From positions 50,885-114,884 of the forward strand of contig JAAYNV010000055.1 of assembly GCA_012520645.1 (NCBI GenBank): a stretch of 64,000 nucleotides of DNA. Reading direction: 5' to 3'. Positions 7,855-17,062 of the stretch are shown here, one piece after another. Each line of letters starts with the position of its first letter. Within the stretch, counting starts at the first letter, position 1. The notes under the pieces are model-generated. The model did not search any database. It saw only the letters and a list, made by a program, of their open reading frames with translations, and was not told the DNA's origin. This stretch comes from Clostridiales bacterium. GTDB lineage: Bacteria; Bacillota; Clostridia; Lachnospirales; Lachnospiraceae. The position numbers and the translations under genes are program-made.

Positions 7855-9543
7855 TCAGCTTTTCTGTTTTACGCTTTCTGCCTGCCTTTTTAACTCCCTG
7901 GCATTATCCAAAACCTTCTCTGTCATTTCCACACCACCTAAAAGTCTGGAAATCTCCTCCAGCTCCTCGCTCTCATTCAATTTTCGGATATCGGTTGTGG
8001 TACTTCCCTCTGCCGCAGTCTTTTCAATCGCAAAATGAGTGTCCGCCATTGCCGCAATCTGCGGAAGGTGGGTGATACAGATAACCTGATGTTTCTTTCC
8101 GATCACTGCCAGCTTTTCTGATACCTTCCATGCAGTACGTCCGCTGATTCCAGCATCAATCTCATCAAAAATCATGGTCGGTATTGCATCTTTGTCCGCA
8201 AGCACTGTTTTTAATGCCAGCATAATTCTGGAAAGCTCACCTCCGCTGGCTACATTAGCAAGCGGCTTTAACGGCTCTCCTGGATTTGTGGAAATCATAA
8301 ATTCCACATCATTTTTACCCTCTTTTGTATAATTTGAAAGCTCCGTTACCTGAATTGTAAACTGTACATCCAGAAAATTCAAATCAAGCAGTGCTGCCGT
8401 CATACGCGCCGTCAGTTCCACTGCAGCTCTTCTGCGTTCTTCCCCGGCCTGTTCGCAAAGTTGATTCAGTATCTGCTCCTCCTCCCGGATCACAGCCTCC
8501 AGTCTCTCCTTATATGCCGCATAATCCGAAAGCATCTCACACTGTTTGCAAATATTTTCTTTTTCCGCACGAATATCCTCATAGGTGGAACCATACTTAT
8601 CCTTCAGGCGGTTCCATACATTTAGTCTCTCTTCCGTCTCATGAAAATCCTGTTCATCAAATTCCAGTTCGGAGAGATAATCAGACAACTCCCTGTTAAA
8701 ATCATTTAACAAACCATCAATCTGTGTCAGCTGATCGGTAAGTTCTCCGGCACGTTCATCATACTGCACGATGGAAGAAAGCTCCCGCACCGCCCGTCCG
8801 ATATTTTCACCTGCCCCTTCCGTCTGCTCGTATCCGGTCAAATGGTAGGCATTTCCTGCCGCCTCTGCAATTCTTCTGGCATTTGACATTCTTCGGTATG
8901 CCGTTTCCAGTTCCTCATCCTCTCCCTGTCTCAAATCCGCTTTTTCAATTTCTTCCAGTTCAAAGGTAAGTAAGGACAGCTCTCTCTGCCGTTCTCTTTC
9001 ATCCGCATTACTCTCTGTAAGTTCTGCCGATGTCTTCTGCCATTTATTATAATGCTCTCTTATTTTTTCTTTTATTCCTTTTAACTTTTCGCCGGCAAAT
9101 TCATCCAGAATTTCAAAATGCTTCCTTTTATTCAAAAGGGACTGATGCTCGTGCTGTCCGTGTATATCCACAAGCACCCCTGCCAACTCCTGTACCTGTT
9201 TCACACTAACCGTCTCGCCATTAAATCGGCATACACTGCGCGTGGGCATGATCCTTCTGGACAATAGCACCTCGCCATCCTCTTCTACCGGAAGCTCCAT
9301 GTTTCTAAGTTTTTCCAAAGTTTCCCTGTTTTCAATATGAAATGCCAGTTCCACCAAAGCATATTCTGCTCCGTTTCGTATCAGTTCCTTATCTGCCCTG
9401 CCTCCCAGCGCAAGAGAAATAGAACCGATGATAATGGATTTTCCGGCTCCTGTTTCTCCGGTCAGAATATTCAGATTTTCTCCGAACCATACTTCCGTCT
9501 CCTGGATCAGTGCCAGGTTTTTCACATGTAAGCTCACCAGCAT
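7855..9543 (-). CDS. recN: DNA repair protein RecN
   Basis: SMC-like ATPase acting at DNA double-strand breaks in the cytoplasm, 562 residues as expected. The Walker A motif GETGAGKS lies at about residues 29-36, a long coiled coil fills the middle, and the ABC signature (ASGGELSRIMLALK) and Walker B (PTMIFDEIDAGISG) are near the C-terminus. It starts four bases after the argR stop. The argR-recN-spoIVB order is the usual one in Bacilli and Clostridia. Confidence 0.96.
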   Translation of the reverse strand: MLVSLHVKNLALIQETEVWFGENLNILTGETGAGKSIIIGSISLALGGRADKELIRNGAEYALVELAFHIENRETLEKLRNMELPVEEDGEVLLSRRIMPTRSVCRFNGETVSVKQVQELAGVLVDIHGQHEHQSLLNKRKHFEILDEFAGEKLKGIKEKIREHYNKWQKTSAELTESNADERERQRELSLLTFELEEIEKADLRQGEDEELETAYRRMSNARRIAEAAGNAYHLTGYEQTEGAGENIGRAVRELSSIVQYDERAGELTDQLTQIDGLLNDFNRELSDYLSELEFDEQDFHETEERLNVWNRLKDKYGSTYEDIRAEKENICKQCEMLSDYAAYKERLEAVIREEEQILNQLCEQAGEERRRAAVELTARMTAALLDLNFLDVQFTIQVTELSNYTKEGKNDVEFMISTNPGEPLKPLANVASGGELSRIMLALKTVLADKDAIPTMIFDEIDAGISGRTAWKVSEKLAVIGKKHQVICITHLPQIAAMADTHFAIEKTAAEGSTTTDIRKLNESEELEEISRLLGGVEMTEKVLDNARELKRQAESVKQKS

Positions 9544-9546
9544 ATT

Positions 9547-9999
9547 TTATCCCTCTAACATCTGCTCTAATTTGGAAATGACCACATCCGCTTCCTCCGT
9601 GGAATGTGTAGCCGCCATAATCGTATCATCTCCTGCAATACAACCTACGATCTCTTCAAATTTCATGGCATCCAGTGCAGCTGCAACTGCCATCGCCATA
9701 CCTGATACGGTCTTTACCACCAAAAGATTCTGAGCCCGTTCCATAGATACCAGCCCATCCTTTAAAATACGAACGAACTTTGCACTTAAATGGCTGTCAT
9801 CCTGTCGAAATACCACATATCGATTGCCGCCTTCTCCGGAAGGCACCTTGGACAGCTTCAGATCCCTAATATCTCTGGATACGGTTGCCTGCGTTACGTG
9901 AAAACCAGCCTCCCTGAGTTTTTCTGCCAGTTCCTCCTGGGTCCCGATACTGTACTTTTCCACCAACTGCACGATTACACTGTGTCTTTTCTCCTTCAT
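9547..9999 (-). CDS. argR: Arginine repressor ArgR
   Basis: Arginine-responsive transcription regulator, 150 residues. The N-terminal winged helix includes GIQ-like text here read as GTQEELAEKLREAGFHVTQATVSRDIRDLKL, the usual DNA-reading helix. The C-terminal half forms the hexamer and binds arginine, with GTIAGDDT-like sequence present as GCIAGDDTIMAA. I choose the ATG at 9999 rather than the upstream one at 10044 because the family starts at this point. It sits between nadK and recN in the long operon. Confidence 0.95.
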   Translation of the reverse strand: MKEKRHSVIVQLVEKYSIGTQEELAEKLREAGFHVTQATVSRDIRDLKLSKVPSGEGGNRYVVFRQDDSHLSAKFVRILKDGLVSMERAQNLLVVKTVSGMAMAVAAALDAMKFEEIVGCIAGDDTIMAATHSTEEADVVISKLEQMLEG

Positions 10000-10027
10000 G
10001 TTCCTGCCCTTTCTGTAAAACGACTCC

Positions 10028-10885
10028 CTATACACCTGTGCCACTCAGTTTTTTATGCAATGTCTCCAAAAAACTGCCGCTGTTTATCTTCATAATCCGG
10101 GTTTCCTTTTCTGAACGTCTGACCACAATCCGGTCTCCGGTATATAAAATAATCTGTTTACTGCCGTCAAAGTTGACCTCTACCTGCTGTCTGCATCCAT
10201 CCTTTCCGGCCGCAATCTCAATCTCAATCCGATCTTCTGCCGAAAGCACAATGCTGCGGGAACCAAATGTATGCGGACAGATCGGGGTCAGAAGCAAAAG
10301 CTTTGCTCCCGGCTCCACAATCGGTCCCCCTGCCGACAAATTGTATCCGGTTGATCCTGTCGGTGTGGAAACAATAATTCCATCCGCATTATAGCTGTTC
10401 AGAAACTGTCCGTTGACAAAAATATGGTAATGTATAATCTGAAAATTACCGCTTCTGGTTACAATCACATCATTCAGTGCGTAGTCCTCATCCACGGTTT
10501 TTCCGTCCCGAACCACACTGCCCTCTACCATCATCCGGTGTTCAATTTCAAACTGCCCGTCTAACAGTTTTGGAAGAACCTCTTTGATCCCGCTCTTTTC
10601 AATCTCTGTCAAATAACCGAGACTTCCCAGATTCACTCCCAAAAGCGGAATATCTTTATCCACAATATCTCTCGCTGCCTGCAGGAGCGTTCCATCTCCT
10701 CCCAGCACAAGGATACAGTCCGTATCATCCGGAATTTCCTTTGCATCCGTATAATGTCCGGATGTTTCCTCCGTAAACTGCACCATACATGTTTTCCCAT
10801 GCTCTTCCAGATAATTCTGTATAAAACATGTTGTTTTGAGCCCCGGATCTTTGGGGCGGTTTGTTATGATACAAAAATGCTCCAT
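10028..10885 (-). CDS. nadK: NAD kinase
   Basis: Phosphorylates NAD to NADP in the cytoplasm, about 285 residues. The GGDGT motif (LVLGGDGTLLQAARD) and the conserved NADGIIVSTPTGSTGYNLSAGGP stretch, given here only as landmarks NADG and TPTGSTGYN, identify it. The ATG at 10885 is preceded by GAGGATGATAAG, so I drop 22 residues of upstream open frame. It begins 10 bases after tlyA. Confidence 0.95.
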   Translation of the reverse strand: MEHFCIITNRPKDPGLKTTCFIQNYLEEHGKTCMVQFTEETSGHYTDAKEIPDDTDCILVLGGDGTLLQAARDIVDKDIPLLGVNLGSLGYLTEIEKSGIKEVLPKLLDGQFEIEHRMMVEGSVVRDGKTVDEDYALNDVIVTRSGNFQIIHYHIFVNGQFLNSYNADGIIVSTPTGSTGYNLSAGGPIVEPGAKLLLLTPICPHTFGSRSIVLSAEDRIEIEIAAGKDGCRQQVEVNFDGSKQIILYTGDRIVVRRSEKETRIMKINSGSFLETLHKKLSGTGV

Positions 10886-10895
10886 CTTATCATCC

Positions 10896-11738
10896 TCAGT
10901 GATGCCCTGCCGTATTTGCCAGTGTTTCATGCGCCTGCTGCACTGTTGCATGGATCAGTTCTGCCAGTTCTTCTTCCGAAATATGCCTGTTTTCTTCCGG
11001 CTCTGCTTTCTGCAGATACAGAAGATACTCGATATTTCCCTCCGGTCCCTTAATCGGAGAAAAGGAAAGTGCCAGAATATCAAAACCGCTCTCATAGGCA
11101 AAGCCTGTCACTCGCTCAATCACTTCTCTATGTATCTGCGGTTCTCTGACGACACCATTCTTGCCGACCTTTTCCCTTCCGGCTTCAAACTGCGGTTTAA
11201 TCAGGCAGACCATCTGTCCATCCGCCTTCAACAGATTATGTGCGGGTGGCAGAATTTTATCCAGCGAAATAAAAGACACATCCACCGAAACAAAATCCAG
11301 TTCATCCGAAATATCTTCCCGCACCATATAACGGAAATTCGTCTTTTCCATACATACTACGCGTTCGTCATTTCTAAGCTTCCAGTCTAACTGTCCACTG
11401 CCCACATCCACGGAATAGACCTTGACCGCTCCGTTCTGGAGCATACAATCCGTAAATCCTCCCGTAGATGCCCCGATATCCATACAGATTTTTCCTTCCA
11501 GGGAAAGTGCAAACTCCGTAACCGCCTTTTCTAACTTGAGCCCGCCTCTGCTGACATACCGAAGCGTATGTCCCTTCACCTCAAGCGATTTGATTTTCTC
11601 CTCTGCAAACATTGTTCCGGCTTTATCCTCACGCTGTCCGTTGACAAACACATTTCCTGCCATAATGATTGCCTTGGCTTTTTCTCTGGATTGCGCATAA
11701 CCGTTTTTTACAAGAAGTACATCCAGTCTCTCTTTCAT
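10896..11738 (-). CDS. tlyA: TlyA-family rRNA 2'-O-methyltransferase
   Basis: Predicted cytidine 2'-O-methylase of 16S/23S rRNA (also historically called a hemolysin), 280 residues. An N-terminal S4 RNA-binding domain (residues 1-60, MKERLDVLLVKNGYAQSREKAK) is followed by an FtsJ-like methyltransferase domain with the SAM loop DIGASTGGFTDCML at about residues 92-105. The position between dxs and nadK is conserved in Clostridia. Confidence 0.93.
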   Translation of the reverse strand: MKERLDVLLVKNGYAQSREKAKAIIMAGNVFVNGQREDKAGTMFAEEKIKSLEVKGHTLRYVSRGGLKLEKAVTEFALSLEGKICMDIGASTGGFTDCMLQNGAVKVYSVDVGSGQLDWKLRNDERVVCMEKTNFRYMVREDISDELDFVSVDVSFISLDKILPPAHNLLKADGQMVCLIKPQFEAGREKVGKNGVVREPQIHREVIERVTGFAYESGFDILALSFSPIKGPEGNIEYLLYLQKAEPEENRHISEEELAELIHATVQQAHETLANTAGHH

Positions 11739-11787
11739 AAAATACTGAACCTTTCCTTTTTATGCCTTATCCGGCCTGGAGCTCTCC

Positions 11788-13653
11788 CTACAGTGCCGCA
11801 TATTCTGTAATAATACGTTTTACAATGGAATCCTCATCGATGCCGACCTCTTTTCTGAGCAGATCCACATTTCCATGCTCTACATACTCATCCGGTATGC
11901 AGACCGTAAGCAGACTGCTCTCCGCACCGATGCGGTCCATAAATGCCCTTACCTTTTCACCATAACCACCGCTTGCTACATTTTCTTCCAGCGTCACTAG
12001 CAGCTTGTGCTCCTTTAATACCTCACAAATGATCTCCTCGTCAATCGGCTTTACAAACCGGGCATTGACCAGACTGCAGGAATACCCCTTTTCCTTTAAC
12101 TGTTCTCTGACCCCTGCTGCCGTCCTGACCATACTGCCTACCGCTAACAGGACAATATCTTCTTCCTCATAGATATATTCGGATCTGCCGTATTCCATCG
12201 GTGCCCGGTATTCTCTGAGTCCGCTGTACGCCTCACCGCGCGGATAACGGATTGCCGTCGGCACACCTAACTCAAGCGCAAATTTTAACATATCGGAAAG
12301 CTCCCACTTATTTTTAGGAGCCATAATGTGCATATTCGGAATGGAAGACAGATAGGATAAATCAAAAATACCCTGATGTGTCTCCCCGTCACTTCCCACC
12401 AATCCTGCCCGGTCAATCGCAAAGACTACCGGAAGATTCTGGATACATACGTCGTGAACGATCTGGTCATATGCTCTTTGCAGAAAGGACGAATAAATCG
12501 CTACAATCGGCTTAAGTCCCCCCGCTGCCAGACCGGCAGCAAAGGTCACCGCATGCTCCTCTGCGATTCCCACATCAAAAAAGCGTTCCGGATACATATT
12601 ACGGAACCGCTTTAATCCGGTTCCATCCGGCATTGCTGCCGTAATCGCTACAATCTTTTCATCCCGCGCGCCCAGCTTACACATAACGGTTGAAAAAATA
12701 TCCGTATAATTGGGCACCGTGCGCGGCTTGGAGGGCAGACCTGTCTCAATTTCAAACGGCTCGGCTCCATGAAAACGTGCCGGATGCCGCTCCGCCGGCT
12801 CATATCCTTTTCCCTTCTGGGTCAGCACATGCACCAGCACTGCATTTTTGCAGCGCTTCGCTTCTTTAAATACCCGCATCATCCCTTCAATGTCATGTCC
12901 GTCCACCGGTCCCAGATAAGTAATCCCCATATCCTCAAAAAACATTCCCGGAATGACCAGATGCTTAAAGCTGCTCTTGGCACGCCGGATTCCCTGAATC
13001 ATTGCCTTTCCGTACTTTGGCATCTCCTGCAGACGGTTATAGATCCCTTCCTTTAAATCCAGATAATTGTCTGCCGTACGGATATTATTCAGATATTTGG
13101 ACACACCCCCCACATTCTCGGAAATGGACATATTATTGTCATTTAATACAATAATAAAATTCGTCTCCAGTCTGGAGGCATTATTTAACGCCTCATATGC
13201 CATTCCACCGGTCAGCGCACCATCCCCGATGACAGAAACAATGGTCGATTTCTCCCCCAGAATATCTCTTGCCTTTACCAGACCAAGCCCTGCCGAAATA
13301 GAAGTAGAGCTGTGTCCGGTATCAAAGCTGTCGCATGGACTTTCTTTCCGTTTTGGGAAACCACTCATACCGCCGTATTTACGCAGGGTCTCAAATCCAT
13401 CCCTTCTTCCGGTCAAAAGCTTATGCGTGTAAGACTGATGCCCCACATCCCATATAATCTTATCTTCCGGCATATTCAGACTCAGATGCAGTGCCATGGT
13501 CAGCTCTACCGCCCCAAGATTAGAGCCCAGATGTCCGCCGGTTACGCTGATCTTCTGAATCAGAAATTCCCGTATTTCCTCCGCCAGCCTGTCATAATCC
13601 TTCGGCGCAATTTTTTTGATGTCATTCGCCTGTTCTATCATTTCAAGAAGCAT
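11788..13653 (-). CDS. dxs: 1-deoxy-D-xylulose-5-phosphate synthase
   Basis: Thiamine-diphosphate enzyme condensing pyruvate and glyceraldehyde-3-phosphate, the first step of the MEP isoprenoid route. At 621 residues it is full length. Landmarks are the N-terminal DVGHQSYTHKLLTGR, the ThDP motif GDGALTGGMAYEALN and the transketolase segment DVGIAEEHAVTFAAGLA. It follows the prenyl synthase gene, and ispG, dxr and uppS are further right in the window. Confidence 0.97.
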   Translation of the reverse strand: MLLEMIEQANDIKKIAPKDYDRLAEEIREFLIQKISVTGGHLGSNLGAVELTMALHLSLNMPEDKIIWDVGHQSYTHKLLTGRRDGFETLRKYGGMSGFPKRKESPCDSFDTGHSSTSISAGLGLVKARDILGEKSTIVSVIGDGALTGGMAYEALNNASRLETNFIIVLNDNNMSISENVGGVSKYLNNIRTADNYLDLKEGIYNRLQEMPKYGKAMIQGIRRAKSSFKHLVIPGMFFEDMGITYLGPVDGHDIEGMMRVFKEAKRCKNAVLVHVLTQKGKGYEPAERHPARFHGAEPFEIETGLPSKPRTVPNYTDIFSTVMCKLGARDEKIVAITAAMPDGTGLKRFRNMYPERFFDVGIAEEHAVTFAAGLAAGGLKPIVAIYSSFLQRAYDQIVHDVCIQNLPVVFAIDRAGLVGSDGETHQGIFDLSYLSSIPNMHIMAPKNKWELSDMLKFALELGVPTAIRYPRGEAYSGLREYRAPMEYGRSEYIYEEEDIVLLAVGSMVRTAAGVREQLKEKGYSCSLVNARFVKPIDEEIICEVLKEHKLLVTLEENVASGGYGEKVRAFMDRIGAESSLLTVCIPDEYVEHGNVDLLRKEVGIDEDSIVKRIITEYAAL

Positions 13654-13665
13654 ATTCCAGTACCT

Positions 13666-14571
13666 CTATTTTTCTCTGGTGATCAACTGCTCTACCAGTT
13701 TTTCCAAAAACTCGTTTTTTTGTTCAAAAGATGCAAGCAGACCTACTGCCTCTTCAGAAAGTTTCTTCTGATCCTCTACTGCCTGCTCAAGACCCTTTAA
13801 GGTCACATAAGTAGCTTTATTGTTCTTTTCGTCGCTTCCGGTCTGTTTTCCAAGCACTTCCAACGAACTTGTCACATCCAGAATATCATCCTGAATCTGG
13901 AACGCAATACCGATCAGATAGCCGATCCGCTCCATTTTCTGAATGACTTCCTCTTTAGCCCCTGCCAGTACCGCACCGATCATGAGCGCATTCTGAATAA
14001 GCGCTGCTGTCTTGTATTCATGGATAAATAAAAGCAGCTCCTCTGTCACCTCACTGTCTGCTTCCTCCGCCTCAATATCGGCAGTCTGACCACCTAACAT
14101 ACCGTCAATCCCTGCTTTTTTTGCCAGAATCCCAATGGCTCTTCCGACTCTGTCGGGGTGCTCCGATAATGCAAATGCCTTTGCAGCCGTCTCAAAGGCA
14201 TAAGTCAGAAGTCCGTCTCCGGCTAACACTGCCATGACCTCCCCATATTGTGCCCATGTGGATTTCCTGCCCCTGCGGTATTCATCGTTGTCCATACAGG
14301 GCAGATCATCATGTACCAGAGAATAGGTATGTATCATTTCGATTGCCGCCATAAACGGCTCTGCCTCTTTTCCCGTTCCGCCAAACATCCGGTAAGCCTC
14401 TTGTAAAAACATGGGGCGCAGCCTTTTCCCTCCGGCTAACATGCTGTAATTCATCGCTTCAATCACATGTTTCTGATACCCTTTTTCCTCAGGCAGATAT
14501 GCCTGAATGATCTGTTCCACCTGCGCGGTCCTTGCCGCAATCTCATCCTTCCAATTCACCAAGTCCACCAT
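13666..14571 (-). CDS. ispA: Polyprenyl (farnesyl/geranylgeranyl) diphosphate synthase
   Basis: Chain-elongating prenyltransferase making C15 or C20 diphosphates, 301 residues. The first Asp-rich motif DDLPCMDNDEYRRG (about residues 92-105) and the second, QIQDDILD, bind the Mg-diphosphate groups. The C15 versus C20 product cannot be decided here. The start overlaps the end of xseB by up to 29 bases; an in-frame GTG four codons inside (14559) is an alternative because the annotated ATG touches its GAGG. Confidence 0.93.
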   Translation of the reverse strand: MVDLVNWKDEIAARTAQVEQIIQAYLPEEKGYQKHVIEAMNYSMLAGGKRLRPMFLQEAYRMFGGTGKEAEPFMAAIEMIHTYSLVHDDLPCMDNDEYRRGRKSTWAQYGEVMAVLAGDGLLTYAFETAAKAFALSEHPDRVGRAIGILAKKAGIDGMLGGQTADIEAEEADSEVTEELLLFIHEYKTAALIQNALMIGAVLAGAKEEVIQKMERIGYLIGIAFQIQDDILDVTSSLEVLGKQTGSDEKNNKATYVTLKGLEQAVEDQKKLSEEAVGLLASFEQKNEFLEKLVEQLITREK

Positions 14572-14761
14572 CCTCGTTTATTTTCAGTACCTGCTTTTCC
14601 ACTTTGTCGATCGTATCATTGCACTGCTTTAACAGCTTCATACCCTGCTCATAATACTGAAAGGACTCCTCTAATGTGGTGTCCTCCGCCTCCAGTGCCT
14701 TTAACAATTCCTCTATCTTTGCAAAATTCTCTTCCAGATTTTCCTTTTTCTTTCCTGCCAT
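14543..14761 (-). CDS. xseB: Exodeoxyribonuclease VII small subunit
   Basis: Small coiled-coil partner of XseA, 72 residues, with the family pattern ENFAKIEELLKALE and SFQYYEQGMKLLKQCN. It follows xseA after a gap filled by the two-hairpin repeat at 14779-14861. The repeat carries an AAGGAG 18 bases before the ATG, a rather long spacing. Confidence 0.92.
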   Translation of the reverse strand: MAGKKKENLEENFAKIEELLKALEAEDTTLEESFQYYEQGMKLLKQCNDTIDKVEKQVLKINEDGGLGELEG

Positions 14762-14778
14762 TTTATTTTGCTGTTCCT

Positions 14779-14861
14779 GCTCCTTTCAAAGTCTGGAGCC
14801 TTTGTGCCAAAACCTTTGCTCCACGCACAAATCTCCGGCTGAAAATCATGGATTTTCAGCC
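14779..14861. repeat. Dispersed two-hairpin intergenic repeat, copy 1
   Basis: An 83-base element shares its order and most bases with 39404-39472. The first hairpin is GGAG-cc-TTTGTGC (14795-14807) with GCACAAA-t-CTCC (14825-14836) around a 17-base loop. The second is GGCTGAAAATC (14837-14847) with GATTTTCAGCC (14851-14861), a perfect 11-bp stem. The second hairpin contains the xseA stop codon, so the last codons of xseA come from the element. It lies between xseA and xseB. Confidence 0.8.
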
Positions 14862-16057
14862 TCTTTTCCTGTTACCTGCGTAAAAATCCGTCCGTTTTTT
14901 ACCTGTATGCACAAAGCATCCCCCGTCTCCACCTGACCGACATCCGTAACAGTCTTACCCGAAACATCCGCCACATAGGAAAATCCCTGACTTAGCTTAT
15001 CCAAAGGAGAGAGTCCCTTCAGACGTTCCGCATAGAGCGCCACCTTATGTCTGTCGAACAACAGCCTTTTCTGCATCGTCTCCTGCATTGTTTCCATAAG
15101 CCGGATGGCGGTCATGCGTTTTTCCCTAATCTGGCTCTCCGGACTTAAAAGCTTAAAACGCATCCCATACCATTCGGTCCGCATACGTTCTGCCCCAAGC
15201 TTATTCTCCATGGCTCCGTTCAGCCGGATGACATAGTCCTGCAGTTCACTGAATAACCGGGTGATTTCCGCTACTGCCAGTTCGGCTGCCGCCGAAGGAG
15301 TCGGAGCACGCAAATCCGCCACATAATCAATGATCGTCGTATCCGTCTCATGTCCGACCGCCGAAATCACAGGAACCGTACAGTCAAAGACTGCCTGCGC
15401 CACAATCTCTTCATTGAACGCCCACAAATCCTCAATAGACCCTCCGCCTCTTCCGACGATCATAACATCCACGCCCATCTGCTCCAACGCCCGGATACCA
15501 TTGACAATACTCGGTGCCGCGCCCTCGCCCTGTACCAGTGCCGGATACAGAATAATCTGCACATAAGGATTTCTCCGTTTTACGATCTGGATAATATCGC
15601 GTACCGCCGCGCCGGTCGGCGCTGTCACCACGCCCAGCGTATGAATATACCGCGGGATGGGCTGTTTATACTGTTCTGCAAACATGCCCCGCTCAGCGAG
15701 TTCTCTTTTTAACTGTTCATACCTCTCATAAAGTGCTCCCGCGCCGGACAATTCAATTTCTCTGGCATACAGCTGATATTTTCCGTCCCTCTCGTAAACA
15801 TCCACCGTACCGGATACCAACACCTGCTGTCCTTCCTCCATTCGGAATTTCAGCCCCTTACGAAAGCCTGCAAACATCACGCAGGAAAGCGTTCCCTTTG
15901 CATCCTTTAAGGTAAAATAGATATGCCCGGATGTGTGGTACTTACAGTTACTGACCTCACCCTTCACACAGAGATTGCGCAGCAGATAATCCTGCGTAAA
16001 CATGTTTTTAATATACGAATTGATCTGTGCTACCGTATATACACTTTTATTTGCCAT
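14846..16057 (-). CDS. xseA: Exodeoxyribonuclease VII large subunit
   Basis: Catalytic subunit of the single-strand exonuclease, 403 residues. An N-terminal OB fold binds DNA (YTVAQINSYIKNMF onward), and the catalytic region includes VVTAPTGAAVRDI, GRGGGSIEDLWAFN and SAVGHETD. I start at the ATG at 16057, just after AGAGAAGAT, dropping 34 upstream residues that do not resemble the family. The C-terminus runs into the dispersed repeat. Confidence 0.95.
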   Translation of the reverse strand: MANKSVYTVAQINSYIKNMFTQDYLLRNLCVKGEVSNCKYHTSGHIYFTLKDAKGTLSCVMFAGFRKGLKFRMEEGQQVLVSGTVDVYERDGKYQLYAREIELSGAGALYERYEQLKRELAERGMFAEQYKQPIPRYIHTLGVVTAPTGAAVRDIIQIVKRRNPYVQIILYPALVQGEGAAPSIVNGIRALEQMGVDVMIVGRGGGSIEDLWAFNEEIVAQAVFDCTVPVISAVGHETDTTIIDYVADLRAPTPSAAAELAVAEITRLFSELQDYVIRLNGAMENKLGAERMRTEWYGMRFKLLSPESQIREKRMTAIRLMETMQETMQKRLLFDRHKVALYAERLKGLSPLDKLSQGFSYVADVSGKTVTDVGQVETGDALCIQVKNGRIFTQVTGKEAENP

Positions 16058-16085
16058 ATCTTCTCTAATTGTTTTCTTCTCTTTT

Positions 16086-16490
16086 TTATGCTTCTGCAAA
16101 CTTGGCAAGTACCGCATTAATGAACTTCGCAGAATTATCCTGTCCGAATTTCTTTGCAAGCTCTACTGCCTCATTGATCGCAACCGAAGTCGGAATATCC
16201 TCATCAAATTTGATTTCAAATACCGCCAGTCTCAGAATCGTAATATCTACCTTTCCCATTCTGGATACGGTCCAGCCTTCTGCCTTCTCACCGATCATCG
16301 CATCGATGTCACCTAATTTCTCTACGATCTTTTCATATTTTGCAGTGATTTCCTCGGTATCCTGCACATCAGCTTCTACCTCTTCATCCTCAAAAAACAA
16401 CTGCACCTGTTCCGGCATCTCTTCCTTTTTGTTAAATTCTACACGGAACAGCAGTTTAAAAATCTGTTCTCTCAGTTCTCTTCTCGTCAT
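16086..16490 (-). CDS. nusB: Transcription antitermination factor NusB
   Basis: Helical RNA-binding protein that joins NusE (S10) on boxA RNA of rRNA operons, 134 residues. It begins MTRRELREQIFKLLFR and ends with PTSVAINEAVELAKKFG, both characteristic. AGGAT lies 7 bases before the ATG. It sits ahead of xseA. Confidence 0.95.
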   Translation of the reverse strand: MTRRELREQIFKLLFRVEFNKKEEMPEQVQLFFEDEEVEADVQDTEEITAKYEKIVEKLGDIDAMIGEKAEGWTVSRMGKVDITILRLAVFEIKFDEDIPTSVAINEAVELAKKFGQDNSAKFINAVLAKFAEA

Positions 16491-16524
16491 TGTGCAATCC
16501 TGTTCCTTTCACCCTGTCCTCTTG

Positions 16525-16565
16525 CGCAAAAAGGGGTTCCAAAATCATCCGATTCGGAACACCCT
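16525..16565 (-). terminator. Terminator-like hairpin between asp23 and nusB
   Basis: On the minus strand GGGTGTTCC pairs with GGAACCCC across a short AT-rich loop, with TTTTTG after it. It could lower transcription into nusB. Confidence 0.5.
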
Positions 16566-16582
16566 GATAGCTCTTTTCCCTA

Positions 16583-16969
16583 TTAGCTGTTTTTCTGCAT
16601 GTTCACTCCCGCAATTCGGATATTCACATCCGATACTTCCAGTCCTGTCATATTCTCAATGGCTGCTTTTACCTTTTCCTGCACCTTCTGACAGGTAGCT
16701 GGAATATTATAACCGTATTCCATGGTAAGTGCCAGATCCACTTTCACGGTCCGGCCTATCACATCCACCTTCACGCCCTTGGTCAGATTTTTCATACCGA
16801 CCCTGCTCATCAGCTCATTTGTAATATTTCCTGCCATGGCTGCTACGCCTTCTATCTCAGTCGCTGCAATTCCTGCGATCATCGCCACGACATCATCTGC
16901 AATTTTCACGCTTCCGATCTTATCATCCTCGGTCAGTGCATAGGTATTTCTTTCCATTTCCTTATCCAT
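16583..16969 (-). CDS. Asp23/Gls24 family envelope stress protein
   Basis: Small protein of 128 residues with the Asp23 (DUF322) pattern: GSVKIADDVVAMIAGIAATEIEGV, then VKVDLALTMEYGYNIP and a C-terminal VSDVNIRI. In staphylococci Asp23 lies under the membrane and affects cell-wall homeostasis. The usual position before nusB in Clostridia suggests a housekeeping role. GGAGG lies 7 bases upstream of the ATG. Confidence 0.92.
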   Translation of the reverse strand: MDKEMERNTYALTEDDKIGSVKIADDVVAMIAGIAATEIEGVAAMAGNITNELMSRVGMKNLTKGVKVDVIGRTVKVDLALTMEYGYNIPATCQKVQEKVKAAIENMTGLEVSDVNIRIAGVNMQKNS

Positions 16970-17032
16970 ATCTGAACCTCCATTTTTCCGGTGCGGTAAA
17001 ACGCCTCAGCTCCCGGATCATTAATTAAAGCT

Positions 17033-17062
17033 ATTATATCATATTCTTCCTTTTCTTTACAA
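17033..17062 (-). promoter_or_regulatory. Promoter of the asp23-nusB-xse-dxs-recN operon
   Basis: On the minus strand TTGTAA (17062-17057) and TATAAT (17038-17033) are separated by 18 bases. The -35 element overlaps the stop codon of the upstream lipoprotein gene. Confidence 0.65.
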
